The notes below the pieces were generated by a model. It did not search any database. It was not told the DNA's origin and saw nothing but the letters and a program-made list of their open reading frames with translations. Shown here in pieces: positions 1-8,610 of a stretch of 30,662 nt of DNA (positions are counted from its first letter, which is position 1; each line of letters opens with the position of its first letter). The DNA is taken from the NCBI GenBank assembly GCA_002353225.1, contig DEJF01000061.1, positions 26,078-56,739 of the forward strand. Reading direction: 5' to 3'. This DNA comes from Prevotella sp. UBA2755. GTDB taxonomy: Bacteria; Bacteroidota; Bacteroidia; Bacteroidales; Bacteroidaceae. Position numbers and translations under genes: made by a program.

Positions 1-1299
1 ATGGAGATTGCCAAGATGCGTGCTGGTCGTCTGTTGTGGGCGAAGATCGTGAAGAGTTTCGGTGCTAAGAACCCGAAGTCTCTCGCTTTGCGTACCCACT
101 CCCAGACTTCTGGTTGGTCGCTCACCGAGCAGGATCCATTCAATAACGTAGGTCGTACCTGTATCGAGGCAATGGCTGCCGTACTGGGACATACCCAGTC
201 GCTGCACACCAACGCCCTTGATGAGGCTATCGCCCTGCCGACCGATTTCTCTGCTCGTATTGCCCGTAACACACAGATTTACATCCAGAACGAGACGAAG
301 GTCTGCAAGCAGATTGACCCATGGGCTGGTTCTTACTATGTGGAGACACTGACGAACGAGTTGGTTCACAAGGCTTGGGAGCATATCCAGGAGATTGAGA
401 AACTGGGTGGTATGGCAAAGGCTATCGAGACGGGTCTGCCTAAGATGCGTATCGAGGAGGCTGCTGCACGTACCCAGGCTCGTATCGACTCTGGTGTCCA
501 GACTATCGTGGGTACCAATAAGTACCGCTTGGAGCATGAGGATCCTATCGATATCCTCGAGGTCGACAATACCGCTGTACGTAAGCAGCAAGAGGAGAGT
601 CTTGCACAGGTTCGCGGCTCTCGTGACGAAGCAGCCTGTCAGGCAGCCTTGAAGGCAATCACAGACTGTGTCCGTGACTTCAGCGAAGGCAAGAAGAGTG
701 AGAACAACCTGCTCGACCTTGCCGTGAAAGCAGCCCAGTTGCGTTGTACCCTTGGTGAGATTTCAGATGCCTGCGAGGAGATCGTGGGTCGTTATAAAGC
801 AGTAATCAGAACGATTTCAGGTGTGTATAGTTCAGAATCAAAGAACGATAGCGACTTCGAGTTGGCTTGTAAGTTGACTGATGAGTTCGCGAAGAAGGAA
901 GGTCGTCGCCCCCGTATCTTTATCGCCAAGATGGGACAGGACGGTCACGACCGTGGTGCTAAGGTAGTGGCAACAGGTTATGCTGACTGTGGCTTCGACG
1001 TGGATATGGGACCGTTGTTCCAGACTCCTGCCGAGGCTGCCCGTGAGGCTGTCGAGAATGACGTGCATGTAGTCGGTGCATCCTCTCTTGCCGCAGGTCA
1101 TAAGACCCTGATTCCTCAGTTGATTGAGGAGCTGAAGAAGCTCGGTCGCGAGGATATCATGGTCATTGCCGGCGGTGTCATCCCCGCTCAGGATTACGAC
1201 TTCCTCTACAAGGCTGGTGTTGCCGCCATCTTCGGTCCTGGTACCAGCGTGGCAAAGGCAGCCGTTGAGATGATGAAGATTCTGCTTGACGAGGAGTAA
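1..1299 (+). CDS. mutB: Methylmalonyl-CoA mutase large subunit, C-terminal part (5' end outside window)
   Basis: This catalytic subunit of adenosylcobalamin-dependent methylmalonyl-CoA mutase interconverts methylmalonyl-CoA and succinyl-CoA in the cytoplasm, in the propionate/succinate pathway. The frame is open from base 1, and the first ATG is an internal Met. About 432 of the roughly 715 residues usual for the family are present. Residues 1-180 match the end of the TIM-barrel substrate domain (RTHSQTSGWSLTEQDPFNN, then the NTQIYIQNE and DPWAGSYYVE stretches). The last 130 residues form the B12-binding Rossmann domain. Its DxHxxG motif is in GQDGHDRGAKV (Asp314, His316, Gly319 counted from base 1), followed by GASSLAAGH and AGGVIP. 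The small subunit (mutA) is expected just upstream, outside the window. The gene ends at a strong hairpin terminator. Identification is secure; the product is incomplete only because of the window edge. Confidence 0.97.
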   Translation: MEIAKMRAGRLLWAKIVKSFGAKNPKSLALRTHSQTSGWSLTEQDPFNNVGRTCIEAMAAVLGHTQSLHTNALDEAIALPTDFSARIARNTQIYIQNETKVCKQIDPWAGSYYVETLTNELVHKAWEHIQEIEKLGGMAKAIETGLPKMRIEEAAARTQARIDSGVQTIVGTNKYRLEHEDPIDILEVDNTAVRKQQEESLAQVRGSRDEAACQAALKAITDCVRDFSEGKKSENNLLDLAVKAAQLRCTLGEISDACEEIVGRYKAVIRTISGVYSSESKNDSDFELACKLTDEFAKKEGRRPRIFIAKMGQDGHDRGAKVVATGYADCGFDVDMGPLFQTPAEAAREAVENDVHVVGASSLAAGHKTLIPQLIEELKKLGREDIMVIAGGVIPAQDYDFLYKAGVAAIFGPGTSVAKAAVEMMKILLDEE

Positions 1300-1320
1300 G
1301 AAATTACATCTTATAAATAC

Positions 1321-1364
1321 AACGAAGAGGATGTGCCCTGCGACAATGGCACATCCTCTTCGTT
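1321..1364. terminator. Bidirectional terminator between mutB and the prolyl oligopeptidase gene
   Basis: A perfect 17-bp inverted repeat: AACGAAGAGGATGTGCC at 1321-1337 pairs with 1348-1364 across a 10-base loop. The arms begin with AA and end with TT and are followed by more T on each strand. It lies between two converging genes, so it can serve both. Confidence 0.9.
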
Positions 1365-1379
1365 TTGAAAGAATCTCTT

Positions 1380-3479
1380 TTATTTCATTCCCAGGTTCTG
1401 CATAATGAAGCCGTAGATGTCAGCCTGCTCCTCCAATACTTTTGCCAGGGGCTTGCCGCCACCATGTCCCGCTTTCGTGTCGATACGGATGAGGGTGGGG
1501 TTAGGTCCTGCATTACACTCTTGCAGAGTGGCTGCAAACTTGAACGAGTGGGCAGGAACTACGCGATCGTCATGGTCGGCTGTGGTGACGAGTGTGGCAG
1601 GGTAGGAGGTGCCGGGGCGCAGGTTGTGGAGTGGGGAATAGCCACGCAGGTACTCGAACATTTCCTTGGAGTCTTCACTGGTGCCGTAGTCGGGAGCCCA
1701 GTTCCAACCAATCGTGAACTTATGATAACGCAGCATGTCCATCACGCCTACCTGAGGAATGGCTACACGGTAGAGGTCGGGGCGTTGGATCATGCAGGCT
1801 CCGACGAGGAGTCCACCGTTTGATCCGCCCACGATGGCAATCTTGTCTTTGTTGGTGTATTGTTGCTTGATGAGCCATTCGGCAGCACCTATGAAATCAT
1901 CGAAGACATTCTGCTTGTGCATCTTCGTACCAGCCTGATGCCATTCCTCCCCATACTCACTGCCACCACGTAAGGTGACCTGAGCATAGATACCGCCATT
2001 CTCTAAGAATGGAATACGGTTGGCGGAGAAACTGGGAGTGAGGGCGATGTTAAAACCGCCATATCCATAGAGATAGACGGGGTTCTTCCCATTGCGCTTC
2101 ATCCCTTTCTTATAGGTCAGGAACATGGGGATGCGCGTGCCGTCCTTACTTTGGAAGTATACTTGCTCGCTGATGAAATCGTCCTGCCGGAACTTGACAC
2201 TTGGTTTCGCATAGAGTGAACTCTCCCCAGTCTCCATGTCATAGCGATAGATGGTGCCAGGAACAGTAAAGGATGTAAAGGTATAGAAACACTCTGGTTC
2301 CTTCTCGTCACCAGTAAAACCGACACTACCGACAGATGGAAGGAGTATCTCACGAAGTCGTTTGCCATCAAGTCCATAGACGTAGGAATGGTCGGAGGCA
2401 TCTTTGCTGTAGGTAAGAATCATTTTGCGATTAATGACATCCACATCACTGAGAACGTCCTGTTGCTCTGCTATTAGTTCCTGCCAATCGTTGACTCCGG
2501 GCTGATGGATGTCTGCCGTCATGATCCGGTTCTTGTGAGCCCCATAGTTGGTGAAGAGGTATATCTTATCGCCTTCGGTATGGATAGGGCTATAACGGTA
2601 CTCCATGTCTGCCGTCATCTGTGTGAACTGTGAGTTGGGTACACGCAAATCCCTTACGTAGAGGTGATTACCAGCGCCGGCTCCGTCCTCATAGAGAAAC
2701 ATCATTGTCTCCTTGTCATTGGTAGAGACTGTGTAGAACCGCATGGGATAAGCGGCATTCTGATAGAACAGCACATCGTCAGACTGTGGCGTTCCTATTT
2801 GATGGTAATAAATCTTATGACCCGCATTGACATTTGAGAACTCCTTGCCCTTTGTGGGCGCATCGTAAGCACTATAGTAAAAACCGTCATCCTGCCATGC
2901 CGCACCAGAGAACTTCGCCCATTCGATATGGTCGCTGGTCAGTTGTCCTGTGGCGAGGTCGATAACATAAAACTCCTGCCAGTCACTACCAGAGCGTGAG
3001 ATGGAATAGGCGGCATATTTCCCGTTGTTGGAGAAGTAGACACCCTTGAGCGCCACAGTACCGTCGGAACTTAGTTTGTTCGGGTCTAAGAAAACACGAG
3101 GCTCTCCTCCTAACTGATCCATCACGTACAAGACGTATTGGTTCTGCAGTCCGTCATTCTTATAGAAATACCATTTCCCGTGACGCTTTCTGGGAGCAGA
3201 GATTTTTTCGTAGTTGGAAAGTTCTGTCAGTCGTTTAAGCAGTTTTTGGCGGAAAGGGATTTTACTGAGATAGTCGTTCGTGATTTTGTTCTCAGCCTCT
3301 ACCCATGCGGCAGTCTGCTTACTGGTGTCATTCTCAAGCCAGCGGTACGGGTCTGCAACCTCCGTACCGAAATAGTTGTCTATGGTGCCGTCTTTTTCTG
3401 CTTTAGGGTATTGAATACTTTGAGCAGAGGCTTCTATAGTGGCGGCTGTTGCCATCATGATGAATAACTGTTTTCTCAT
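1380..3479 (-). CDS. Prolyl oligopeptidase, S9A family, secreted
   Basis: This serine peptidase cleaves after proline in short peptides. The 699-residue length fits the family (about 700-710). An N-terminal signal peptide (MRKQLFIMMATAATIEASAQS) suggests a periplasmic location, as known for the Flavobacterium enzyme. The N-terminal domain carries the DPYRWLE signature of S9A. A beta-propeller occupies roughly residues 80-420, and the alpha/beta hydrolase domain follows. The catalytic Ser is about residue 553 in GGSNGGLLVGA. The Asp is about 637 in DHDDRVVP, and the His about 672 in KAGHGGGK. Only 3 bases separate its ATG from the hemW stop codon, so it is very likely the second gene of that transcript. 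All three catalytic residues are visible, so activity is expected. Confidence 0.95.
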   Translation of the reverse strand: MRKQLFIMMATAATIEASAQSIQYPKAEKDGTIDNYFGTEVADPYRWLENDTSKQTAAWVEAENKITNDYLSKIPFRQKLLKRLTELSNYEKISAPRKRHGKWYFYKNDGLQNQYVLYVMDQLGGEPRVFLDPNKLSSDGTVALKGVYFSNNGKYAAYSISRSGSDWQEFYVIDLATGQLTSDHIEWAKFSGAAWQDDGFYYSAYDAPTKGKEFSNVNAGHKIYYHQIGTPQSDDVLFYQNAAYPMRFYTVSTNDKETMMFLYEDGAGAGNHLYVRDLRVPNSQFTQMTADMEYRYSPIHTEGDKIYLFTNYGAHKNRIMTADIHQPGVNDWQELIAEQQDVLSDVDVINRKMILTYSKDASDHSYVYGLDGKRLREILLPSVGSVGFTGDEKEPECFYTFTSFTVPGTIYRYDMETGESSLYAKPSVKFRQDDFISEQVYFQSKDGTRIPMFLTYKKGMKRNGKNPVYLYGYGGFNIALTPSFSANRIPFLENGGIYAQVTLRGGSEYGEEWHQAGTKMHKQNVFDDFIGAAEWLIKQQYTNKDKIAIVGGSNGGLLVGACMIQRPDLYRVAIPQVGVMDMLRYHKFTIGWNWAPDYGTSEDSKEMFEYLRGYSPLHNLRPGTSYPATLVTTADHDDRVVPAHSFKFAATLQECNAGPNPTLIRIDTKAGHGGGKPLAKVLEEQADIYGFIMQNLGMK

Positions 3480-3482
3480 ATC

Positions 3483-4577
3483 TTATTTTATATACATTAA
3501 TGAACTCATAATATAGTCACTGACAAAGAGTCCTTTGCGGGTTAGTTTAAGAAAGTCGCCCTCATGGGATAATAGTCCGTTAGACAGAAACTGTTGCGCC
3601 TCCTTTAAGCAGTAGTGGCGGTACTTCTCAGAAATGGTGGTGAGCCCCAGTCCTTCTCTGGTGCGAAGAGCGACGGTGATACGGTCATTATAGTGGGTGT
3701 CCTCGTCAAGCGTTTCCTCTTCGTAAGGTCGCTCTCCTCGTTCGATAGCATCCATATAGGCATGGATATCCGCAATATTCCAACTGCGACTTCTTCCGTC
3801 GTAGGAATGGGCGGCAGCACCCAGTCCGACATAGGGGATGTCTTTCCAATAACTGCTGTTATGACGGGAACGGAAGCCTGGCTTGGCGAAGTTGGAGATC
3901 TCATAGTGCTCATAGCCTGACGCCGTTAACTTGTCAATCAGCAGTTCATACATTTGGCGTTCTAACTCCTCATCGCAAGGCTCGATGCCCATGTGGTAGA
4001 GCGGTGTGTCTTCCTCTACCATCAGACAGTAGGCGGAGAGATGTTCCACCTGCAGACTGAGGGCGGTATTGATGTCATGTTCCCAGTCAGCAAGTGTCTC
4101 GTTGGGAAAACCGTACATCAAGTCGACACTGATGTTGCGGATGCCAGCGTCACGGAGTCGTTGGACGGCAAGGGGAACTTGGGCTGCCGAGTGACGGCGA
4201 TGGATAAAGTGTAGGCGGTCGTCATCGAAGGTCTGGGCGCCCATGCTCACTCGGTTAATGCCTTGCTGCGACAGGGTCGCGGCATACTCGACAGTGACAT
4301 CGTCGGGATTTACCTCGATGGTGAACTCGCGGTCGGCAGATCCATACACCTTATTTATATATAAGGAGAGTTGACGTAGTTGATCTATGGTCAGTTGACT
4401 TGGCGTGCCTCCACCTATATAGATTGTGTTGATGGCATCGTCGCATCTACGCATCTCCATCTCCCTACATACTGCATCTACATACCTCTGTCGTTGTTGT
4501 AGGGCGGTAGTAGAGTAGAAACCACAGTAGATACAGCGGCTTGCACAGAAGGGAATATGAATATACAGACCAGCCAT
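3483..4577 (-). CDS. hemW: Radical SAM heme chaperone HemW (coproporphyrinogen III oxidase-like)
   Basis: A radical SAM protein of 364 residues. The N-terminus MAGLYIHIPFCASRCIYCGF carries the CX3CX2C iron-sulfur motif (Cys11, Cys15, Cys18). The residue after Gly19 is Phe20 instead of the extra Cys found in true HemN oxidases. This fits the HemW branch, known to bind and deliver heme rather than oxidise coproporphyrinogen. Also visible are GGGTPSQL (SAM-binding region), NPDDVT, the GAQTFDD segment and a C-terminal HemN-type domain (HNSSYWKDIPYVGLGAAAHSY). It leads the operon with the prolyl oligopeptidase. A TAACTTTG promoter element ends only 8 bases before the ATG, so the transcript is close to leaderless. 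A HemN/HemW annotation ambiguity is common, but the missing fourth Cys supports HemW. Confidence 0.92.
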   Translation of the reverse strand: MAGLYIHIPFCASRCIYCGFYSTTALQQRQRYVDAVCREMEMRRCDDAINTIYIGGGTPSQLTIDQLRQLSLYINKVYGSADREFTIEVNPDDVTVEYAATLSQQGINRVSMGAQTFDDDRLHFIHRRHSAAQVPLAVQRLRDAGIRNISVDLMYGFPNETLADWEHDINTALSLQVEHLSAYCLMVEEDTPLYHMGIEPCDEELERQMYELLIDKLTASGYEHYEISNFAKPGFRSRHNSSYWKDIPYVGLGAAAHSYDGRSRSWNIADIHAYMDAIERGERPYEEETLDEDTHYNDRITVALRTREGLGLTTISEKYRHYCLKEAQQFLSNGLLSHEGDFLKLTRKGLFVSDYIMSSLMYIK

Positions 4578-4585
4578 AATGCCTG

Positions 4586-4593
4586 CAAAGTTA
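4586..4593 (-). promoter_or_regulatory. hemW promoter, Bacteroidota -7 element
   Basis: On the minus strand the bases read TAACTTTG, a perfect match to the Bacteroidota TAnnTTTG element. It ends 8 bases before the hemW ATG. No clear TTTG is seen 19-21 bases upstream (TTAA occupies the place). The short distance implies a leader of only a few bases. Confidence 0.6.
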
Positions 4594-4656
4594 AAGAAAA
4601 ATACTAATAAAGTTTAATATTTGAAAGTGTTTTTAGGTTTTTCGCATGAAAATGTA

Positions 4657-4664
4657 TAACTTTA
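4657..4664 (+). promoter_or_regulatory. Possible promoter of the EF-G paralogue
   Basis: TAACTTTA is one mismatch from TAnnTTTG and would give a leader of about 33 bases before the ATG at 4704. No good -33 TTTG is present. A weak core promoter is compatible with activator dependence; I cannot identify an activator site. Confidence 0.35.
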
Positions 4665-4703
4665 GCGTCGCTTATCGAAATTTAAACCTAAAACATAACC
4701 GAT

Positions 4704-6863
4704 ATGAAAGTTTATCAAACAAACGAAATCAAAAACATCGCACTGCTTGGCAGTGCGGGTAGCGGCAAGACTACTCTTGCCGAAGCAATGGTCTACGAAG
4801 CCGGAATCATCAAGCGCCGCGGTACCGTAGAGGGTAAGAACACCATGAGCGATTATTTCCCTGTTGAGCAGGAATATGGCTACTCGGTGTTCTCTACTGT
4901 TTTTCATGTAGAGTGGAATAACAAGAAGTTGAACATCATCGACTGCCCGGGATCGGACGACTTCGTCGGTGGTGCCATCACAGCCCTGAACGTGACCGAC
5001 CAGGCTGTACTGCTCATTAATGGACAGTATGGACCTGAGGTAGGTACGATGAATGCTTTCCGCAATACAGAGAAACTGAAGAAGCCTGTTATCTTCCTCG
5101 TTAACCAACTCGACCGTGACAACTGCGACTTCGACCAGATTCTGAACCAGTTGCGTGAGGTCTATGGTAATAACTGTGTTCCCGTACAGTATCCTATCGC
5201 TACTGGAGCAGGCTTTAACAGTGTTATCGACGTGCTGCTGATGAAGAAATATTCTTGGAAGCCCGAGGGTGGTGCTCCTATCATTGAGGATATCCCTGCC
5301 GATCAACTCGACAAGGCGAAGGAGATGAAGGCTGCCCTTGTTGAGGCTGCCGCCGCCGGTGACGATACGCTGATGGAGAAGTTCTTCGAGAGTGAGGATC
5401 TGACAGAGGACGAGATGCGTGAGGGTATCCGCAAGGGTCTGGTGACACGTTCTATCTATCCTGTCTTCTGCGTTTGTGCAGGTAAGGACATGGGTGTTCG
5501 TCGTCTGATGGAGTTCTTGGGTAATGTCGTACCTTTCGTTAGCGAGATGCCTGTTGTTAAGAACGCTGCAGGTAAGGAAGTTCCTGCCGATGCCAGTGCT
5601 CCTACCTCTTTGTATTTCTTCAAGACCGGTGTTGAGCCCCATATTGGGGAGGTACAGTATTTCAAGGTGATGAGTGGTGTTGTGAAGAGCGGTGACGACC
5701 TGACCAATGCTGACCGTGGCTCTAAGGAGCGTATCGGTACCTTGTATGCTTGTGCTGGTGCTAACCGTATTCAGGTAGACCAGTTGGTTGCCGGTGATAT
5801 CGGTTGTACCGTGAAACTGAAGGACGTGAAGACGGGTAACACCTTGAATGGTAAGGATGTCGAGAATAAGTTCGACTTCATCAAATATCCTAACTCTAAG
5901 TTCTCTCGTGCCATCAAGGCAGTCAACGAGGCTGAGACTGAGAAGATGATGGCAGCCCTGCAGCGCATGCGTCAGGAGGATCCTACATGGGTTGTTGAGC
6001 AGTCCAAGGAGTTACGTCAGATTATCGTTCATGGTCAGGGTGAGTTCCACCTTCGTACCTTGAAGTGGCGTATGGAGAATAACGAGAAGATCCAGATTGA
6101 GTATCAGGAGCCGAAGATTCCTTATCGTGAGACCATCACGAAGATGGCTCGTGCCGACTATCGTCATAAGAAACAGTCGGGTGGTGCCGGACAGTTTGGT
6201 GAGGTACACCTGATTGTGGAGCCTTATACCGACGGTATGCCTGATCCAACCTCATTCACCATCAATGGACAGGAGTTCAAGATGAACATCAAGTCTAAGG
6301 AGGAGAAAGACCTCGACTGGGGTGGAAAACTCGTTTTCATCAACAGTGTTGTTGGTGGTGCTATTGATATGCGTTTCATGCCAGCCATCCTGAAAGGTGT
6401 GATGGAGCGTATGGAGCAGGGACCATTGACCGGTTCTTATGCCCGTGACGTTCGTGTCATTGTTTACGATGGTAAGATGCACCCAGTAGACTCTAACGAG
6501 TTGTCATTCATGCTTGCCGCACGTAATGCCTTCTCCGCAGCCTTCAAGGAGGCAGGTCCAAAGGTATTGGAGCCTATCTATGACCTGGAGGTTCTTGTTC
6601 CTGCTGACTATATGGGTGATGTGATGAGTGACCTGCAGGGTCGTCGTGCCATCATCATGGGTATGGACAGCGAGTCTGGTTATCAGAAACTGACGGCTAA
6701 GATTCCTTTGAAGGAACTTGCCAGTTACAGTATCGCCCTTAGTTCACTGACTGGTGGTCGTGCTTCGTTCACAACCAGTTTCAGCAGTTACGAACTTGTT
6801 CCGAACGATATCCAGCAGCAACTCATCAAGGAGCATGAGGCTGAGATGAAGGAAGAGGATTAA
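4704..6863 (+). CDS. fusA2: Elongation factor G paralogue (EF-G2) with degenerate GTPase motifs
   Basis: A 719-residue translation factor with the EF-G domain order: G domain (about 1-270), beta-barrel domain II (about 295-390), domains III to V after that. The P-loop GSAGSGKTTL (residues 16-25) is intact. The switch II/G3 motif reads DCPGSDDF (residues 80-87) where EF-G has DTPGHVDF, so Ser84 replaces the His needed to activate water for GTP hydrolysis. G4 is NQLD (134-137) instead of NKxD, and switch I has SVFSTV instead of RGITI. This matches the Bacteroides EF-G2 group, reported to support ribosomal translocation without GTP hydrolysis and to matter for growth under carbon limitation and gut colonisation. 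The assignment to that group is from recalled similarity, not a search. The gene is monocistronic between a weak promoter and a hairpin terminator. Confidence 0.9.
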   Translation: MKVYQTNEIKNIALLGSAGSGKTTLAEAMVYEAGIIKRRGTVEGKNTMSDYFPVEQEYGYSVFSTVFHVEWNNKKLNIIDCPGSDDFVGGAITALNVTDQAVLLINGQYGPEVGTMNAFRNTEKLKKPVIFLVNQLDRDNCDFDQILNQLREVYGNNCVPVQYPIATGAGFNSVIDVLLMKKYSWKPEGGAPIIEDIPADQLDKAKEMKAALVEAAAAGDDTLMEKFFESEDLTEDEMREGIRKGLVTRSIYPVFCVCAGKDMGVRRLMEFLGNVVPFVSEMPVVKNAAGKEVPADASAPTSLYFFKTGVEPHIGEVQYFKVMSGVVKSGDDLTNADRGSKERIGTLYACAGANRIQVDQLVAGDIGCTVKLKDVKTGNTLNGKDVENKFDFIKYPNSKFSRAIKAVNEAETEKMMAALQRMRQEDPTWVVEQSKELRQIIVHGQGEFHLRTLKWRMENNEKIQIEYQEPKIPYRETITKMARADYRHKKQSGGAGQFGEVHLIVEPYTDGMPDPTSFTINGQEFKMNIKSKEEKDLDWGGKLVFINSVVGGAIDMRFMPAILKGVMERMEQGPLTGSYARDVRVIVYDGKMHPVDSNELSFMLAARNAFSAAFKEAGPKVLEPIYDLEVLVPADYMGDVMSDLQGRRAIIMGMDSESGYQKLTAKIPLKELASYSIALSSLTGGRASFTTSFSSYELVPNDIQQQLIKEHEAEMKEED

Positions 6864-6885
6864 TCCGCAACCTGACAATCATAAG

Positions 6886-6915
6886 AATCCCCAACCGTTT
6901 GGCTGGGGATTTTTA
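6886..6915. terminator. Terminator between fusA2 and the small conserved gene
   Basis: AATCCCCA at 6886-6893 pairs with TGGGGATT at 6904-6911, with two extra C-G pairs inside, and is followed by TTTATTGTTTG. It lies between convergent genes and can act on both strands. Confidence 0.85.
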
Positions 6916-6923
6916 TTGTTTGA

Positions 6924-7178
6924 TTACAAAGGCATCATGTCACGCTCGTCAGGACGGTGTGCCTTGCCATCCTCGTCTTTGATATATACCTGCAGGTCCT
7001 CCAAGTAGCCACCAGTTTCAGCCTGCAACTGCTTAAGGATAGTCTTGGTCTCCTCAAAGCCCATGAACTCCTTGGCAGAACCAATATGGTTGGTAAACTC
7101 TAACTTCTTCTTCTCGATGTCGAGAACAGAGATGTACTCATCCTTCGTACGGTCTCCAATAACGAATTTTTTCTTCAT
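6924..7178 (-). CDS. Small conserved hypothetical protein, 84 aa
   Basis: I do not recognise a named family. The product is short, soluble and highly charged (MKKKFVIGDRTKDEYISVLD at the start), with no signal peptide, membrane segment, Cys pair or nucleotide-binding motif. The segment around residues 38-50 (EFMGFEETKTILK) and the acidic C-terminal part (VYIKDEDGK) look like a small alpha/beta fold. Support for a real gene is good. It is cleanly placed between two terminators, has its own TATCTTTG promoter element about 28 bases before the ATG, and is followed at once by a hairpin terminator. It is not an antisense shadow of any other gene. Function unknown. Confidence 0.8.
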   Translation of the reverse strand: MKKKFVIGDRTKDEYISVLDIEKKKLEFTNHIGSAKEFMGFEETKTILKQLQAETGGYLEDLQVYIKDEDGKAHRPDERDMMPL

Positions 7179-7206
7179 AGTCGATTGTTTTAATTGTTTG
7201 TTGGTG

Positions 7207-7214
7207 CAAAGATA
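7207..7214 (-). promoter_or_regulatory. Promoter -7 element of the small conserved gene
   Basis: TATCTTTG on the minus strand matches TAnnTTTG. It starts only 3 bases after the pgk terminator hairpin, so its upstream (-33) region falls inside that hairpin. The predicted leader is about 22 bases. Confidence 0.6.
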
Positions 7215-7217
7215 AAT

Positions 7218-7253
7218 AAAATCCCGATACGCTGTACTGCCTATCGGGATTTT
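7218..7253. terminator. Terminator of pgk
   Basis: A perfect 12-bp inverted repeat: AAAATCCCGATA at 7218-7229 and TATCGGGATTTT at 7242-7253, with a 12-base loop. On the minus strand it follows the pgk stop codon by 23 bases and runs into TTTTATTTATC. Confidence 0.9.
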
Positions 7254-7276
7254 TTATACGTAAACGTTTTATTTCA

Positions 7277-8548
7277 TTACTCGCCCTTAATGGCTGCTAC
7301 ACCTGGGAGAACCTTACCCTCGATAGCCTCAAGCAGAGCACCACCACCAGTAGAGATGTAACTAACCTGGTCAGCGAGACCGAACTTGTTAACGCAAGCA
7401 ACAGAGTCACCACCACCAATCAGAGAGAAAGCACCCTCAGCAGTAGCCTTGGCGATAGCCTCACCGATAGCACGGCTACCAGCAGTGAAGTCGTCACACT
7501 CGAAGACACCAGCAGGACCGTTCCACAGGATGGTCTTAGCACCCTTGATAGCCTCAGCGAAAGCCTTCTGGCTCTCAGGACCAGCGTCAACACCCTCGAA
7601 ACCTGCGGGAACCTTGTTGGCTGGGCAGTTGATAATCTCTGCACCCTCCTTGACAGTCATGGTACCGAAGTCGAGACCATTAGTAGCGGTGCAGTCGCTG
7701 CCAAGAACAAGTTCAACACCGTTCTTCTTAGCGAGTTCCTCAACGCCAAGTGCTACGTCCAACTTGTCAAGTTCTACGATAGAGTCACCGATCTCACCGT
7801 TGTGAGCCTTTGCGAAGGTATAGGTCATACCACCACAGAGGATGAGTTTGTCAACCTTACCGAGCAGGTTCTCGATGATACCAATCTTAGAAGATACCTT
7901 AGAGCCACCCATGATGGCAACGAATGGACGCTTGATGTTAGAGAGAACGGCATCAACAGCCTTCACCTCTTTCTCCATCAGCAGACCCAGCATCTTGTTA
8001 TCAGCATCGAAATAGTCAGCGATGACAGCGGTAGAAGCGTGCTTACGGTGAGCAGTACCGAAAGCGTCCATCACGTAGCAGTCAGCATAAGAAGCCAGTG
8101 TCTTGGCAAACTCCTTCTGAGAAGCCTTCATCGCCTTCTTAGCCTCGTCGTACTCAGGAGTACCCTTCTCAACGCCAACGGGTTTGCCTTCCTCCTCAGG
8201 ATAGAAGCGGAGGTTCTCCAGCAACAGTGCCTCACCCATCTTCAGGGCAGCAGCCTGCTCCTGAGCCTTAGCGCAGTCGGGAGCGAAAGCAACGGGAACA
8301 CCCAGTGCCTTCTCCACAGCCTCGCGGATCTGACCCAGTGACTTCTTCATGTCTACCTTTCCTTTGGGCTTGCCCATGTGCGACATGATGATGGTAGCAC
8401 CACCGTCAGCAAGGATTTTCTTCAAGGTAGGAAGAGCACCACGGATGCGGGTGTCGTCTGTGATCTTACCATTCTCGTCCAGGGGTACGTTGAAGTCTAC
8501 ACGTACGATTGCCTTCTTACCGGCAAAGTTGAATTCATTGATTGTCAT
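7277..8548 (-). CDS. pgk: Phosphoglycerate kinase
   Basis: This glycolytic enzyme transfers phosphate between 1,3-bisphosphoglycerate and ADP in the cytoplasm. The 423-residue length is slightly above the usual 390-420. Visible family motifs are KKAIVRVDFNVPLDENG near the N-terminus (substrate Asp and Asn), MSHMGKPKGK, LLLENLRFYPEEEG, FVAIMGGSKVSSKI, and the C-terminal nucleotide-binding region with NGPAGVFE, IGGGDSVACVNKFG and STGGGALLE. The gene has its own promoter and its own terminator and is transcribed alone. The sequence is intact with no odd features, and the assignment is certain. Confidence 0.98.
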   Translation of the reverse strand: MTINEFNFAGKKAIVRVDFNVPLDENGKITDDTRIRGALPTLKKILADGGATIIMSHMGKPKGKVDMKKSLGQIREAVEKALGVPVAFAPDCAKAQEQAAALKMGEALLLENLRFYPEEEGKPVGVEKGTPEYDEAKKAMKASQKEFAKTLASYADCYVMDAFGTAHRKHASTAVIADYFDADNKMLGLLMEKEVKAVDAVLSNIKRPFVAIMGGSKVSSKIGIIENLLGKVDKLILCGGMTYTFAKAHNGEIGDSIVELDKLDVALGVEELAKKNGVELVLGSDCTATNGLDFGTMTVKEGAEIINCPANKVPAGFEGVDAGPESQKAFAEAIKGAKTILWNGPAGVFECDDFTAGSRAIGEAIAKATAEGAFSLIGGGDSVACVNKFGLADQVSYISTGGGALLEAIEGKVLPGVAAIKGE

Positions 8549-8593
8549 AATGTTGTGTTATTTAATTTGGTTTGAATATTCAAAAATCGAACG

Positions 8594-8601
8594 CAAAGAT
8601 A
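8594..8601 (-). promoter_or_regulatory. pgk promoter -7 element
   Basis: TATCTTTG on the minus strand, giving a leader of about 40 bases before the ATG at 8548. The expected -33 position lies in the GTTCATA tandem repeat at 8611-8638, where no TTTG is present. Confidence 0.6.
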
Positions 8602-8610
8602 CGAAAATAA

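Noticed and set aside
1365..1823. 152-codon open frame on the plus strand opposite the prolyl oligopeptidase
   Set aside because: Antisense to the catalytic domain of a well-supported peptidase; it starts right after a terminator and has no own signals.
4662..5642. 326-codon open frame on the minus strand across the EF-G paralogue
   Set aside because: It is antisense to a clear EF-G gene, its translation has no recognisable motif, and the openness follows from codon bias of the real gene.
7802..8341. 179-codon open frame on the plus strand within pgk
   Set aside because: Antisense shadow of phosphoglycerate kinase, without promoter or family resemblance.
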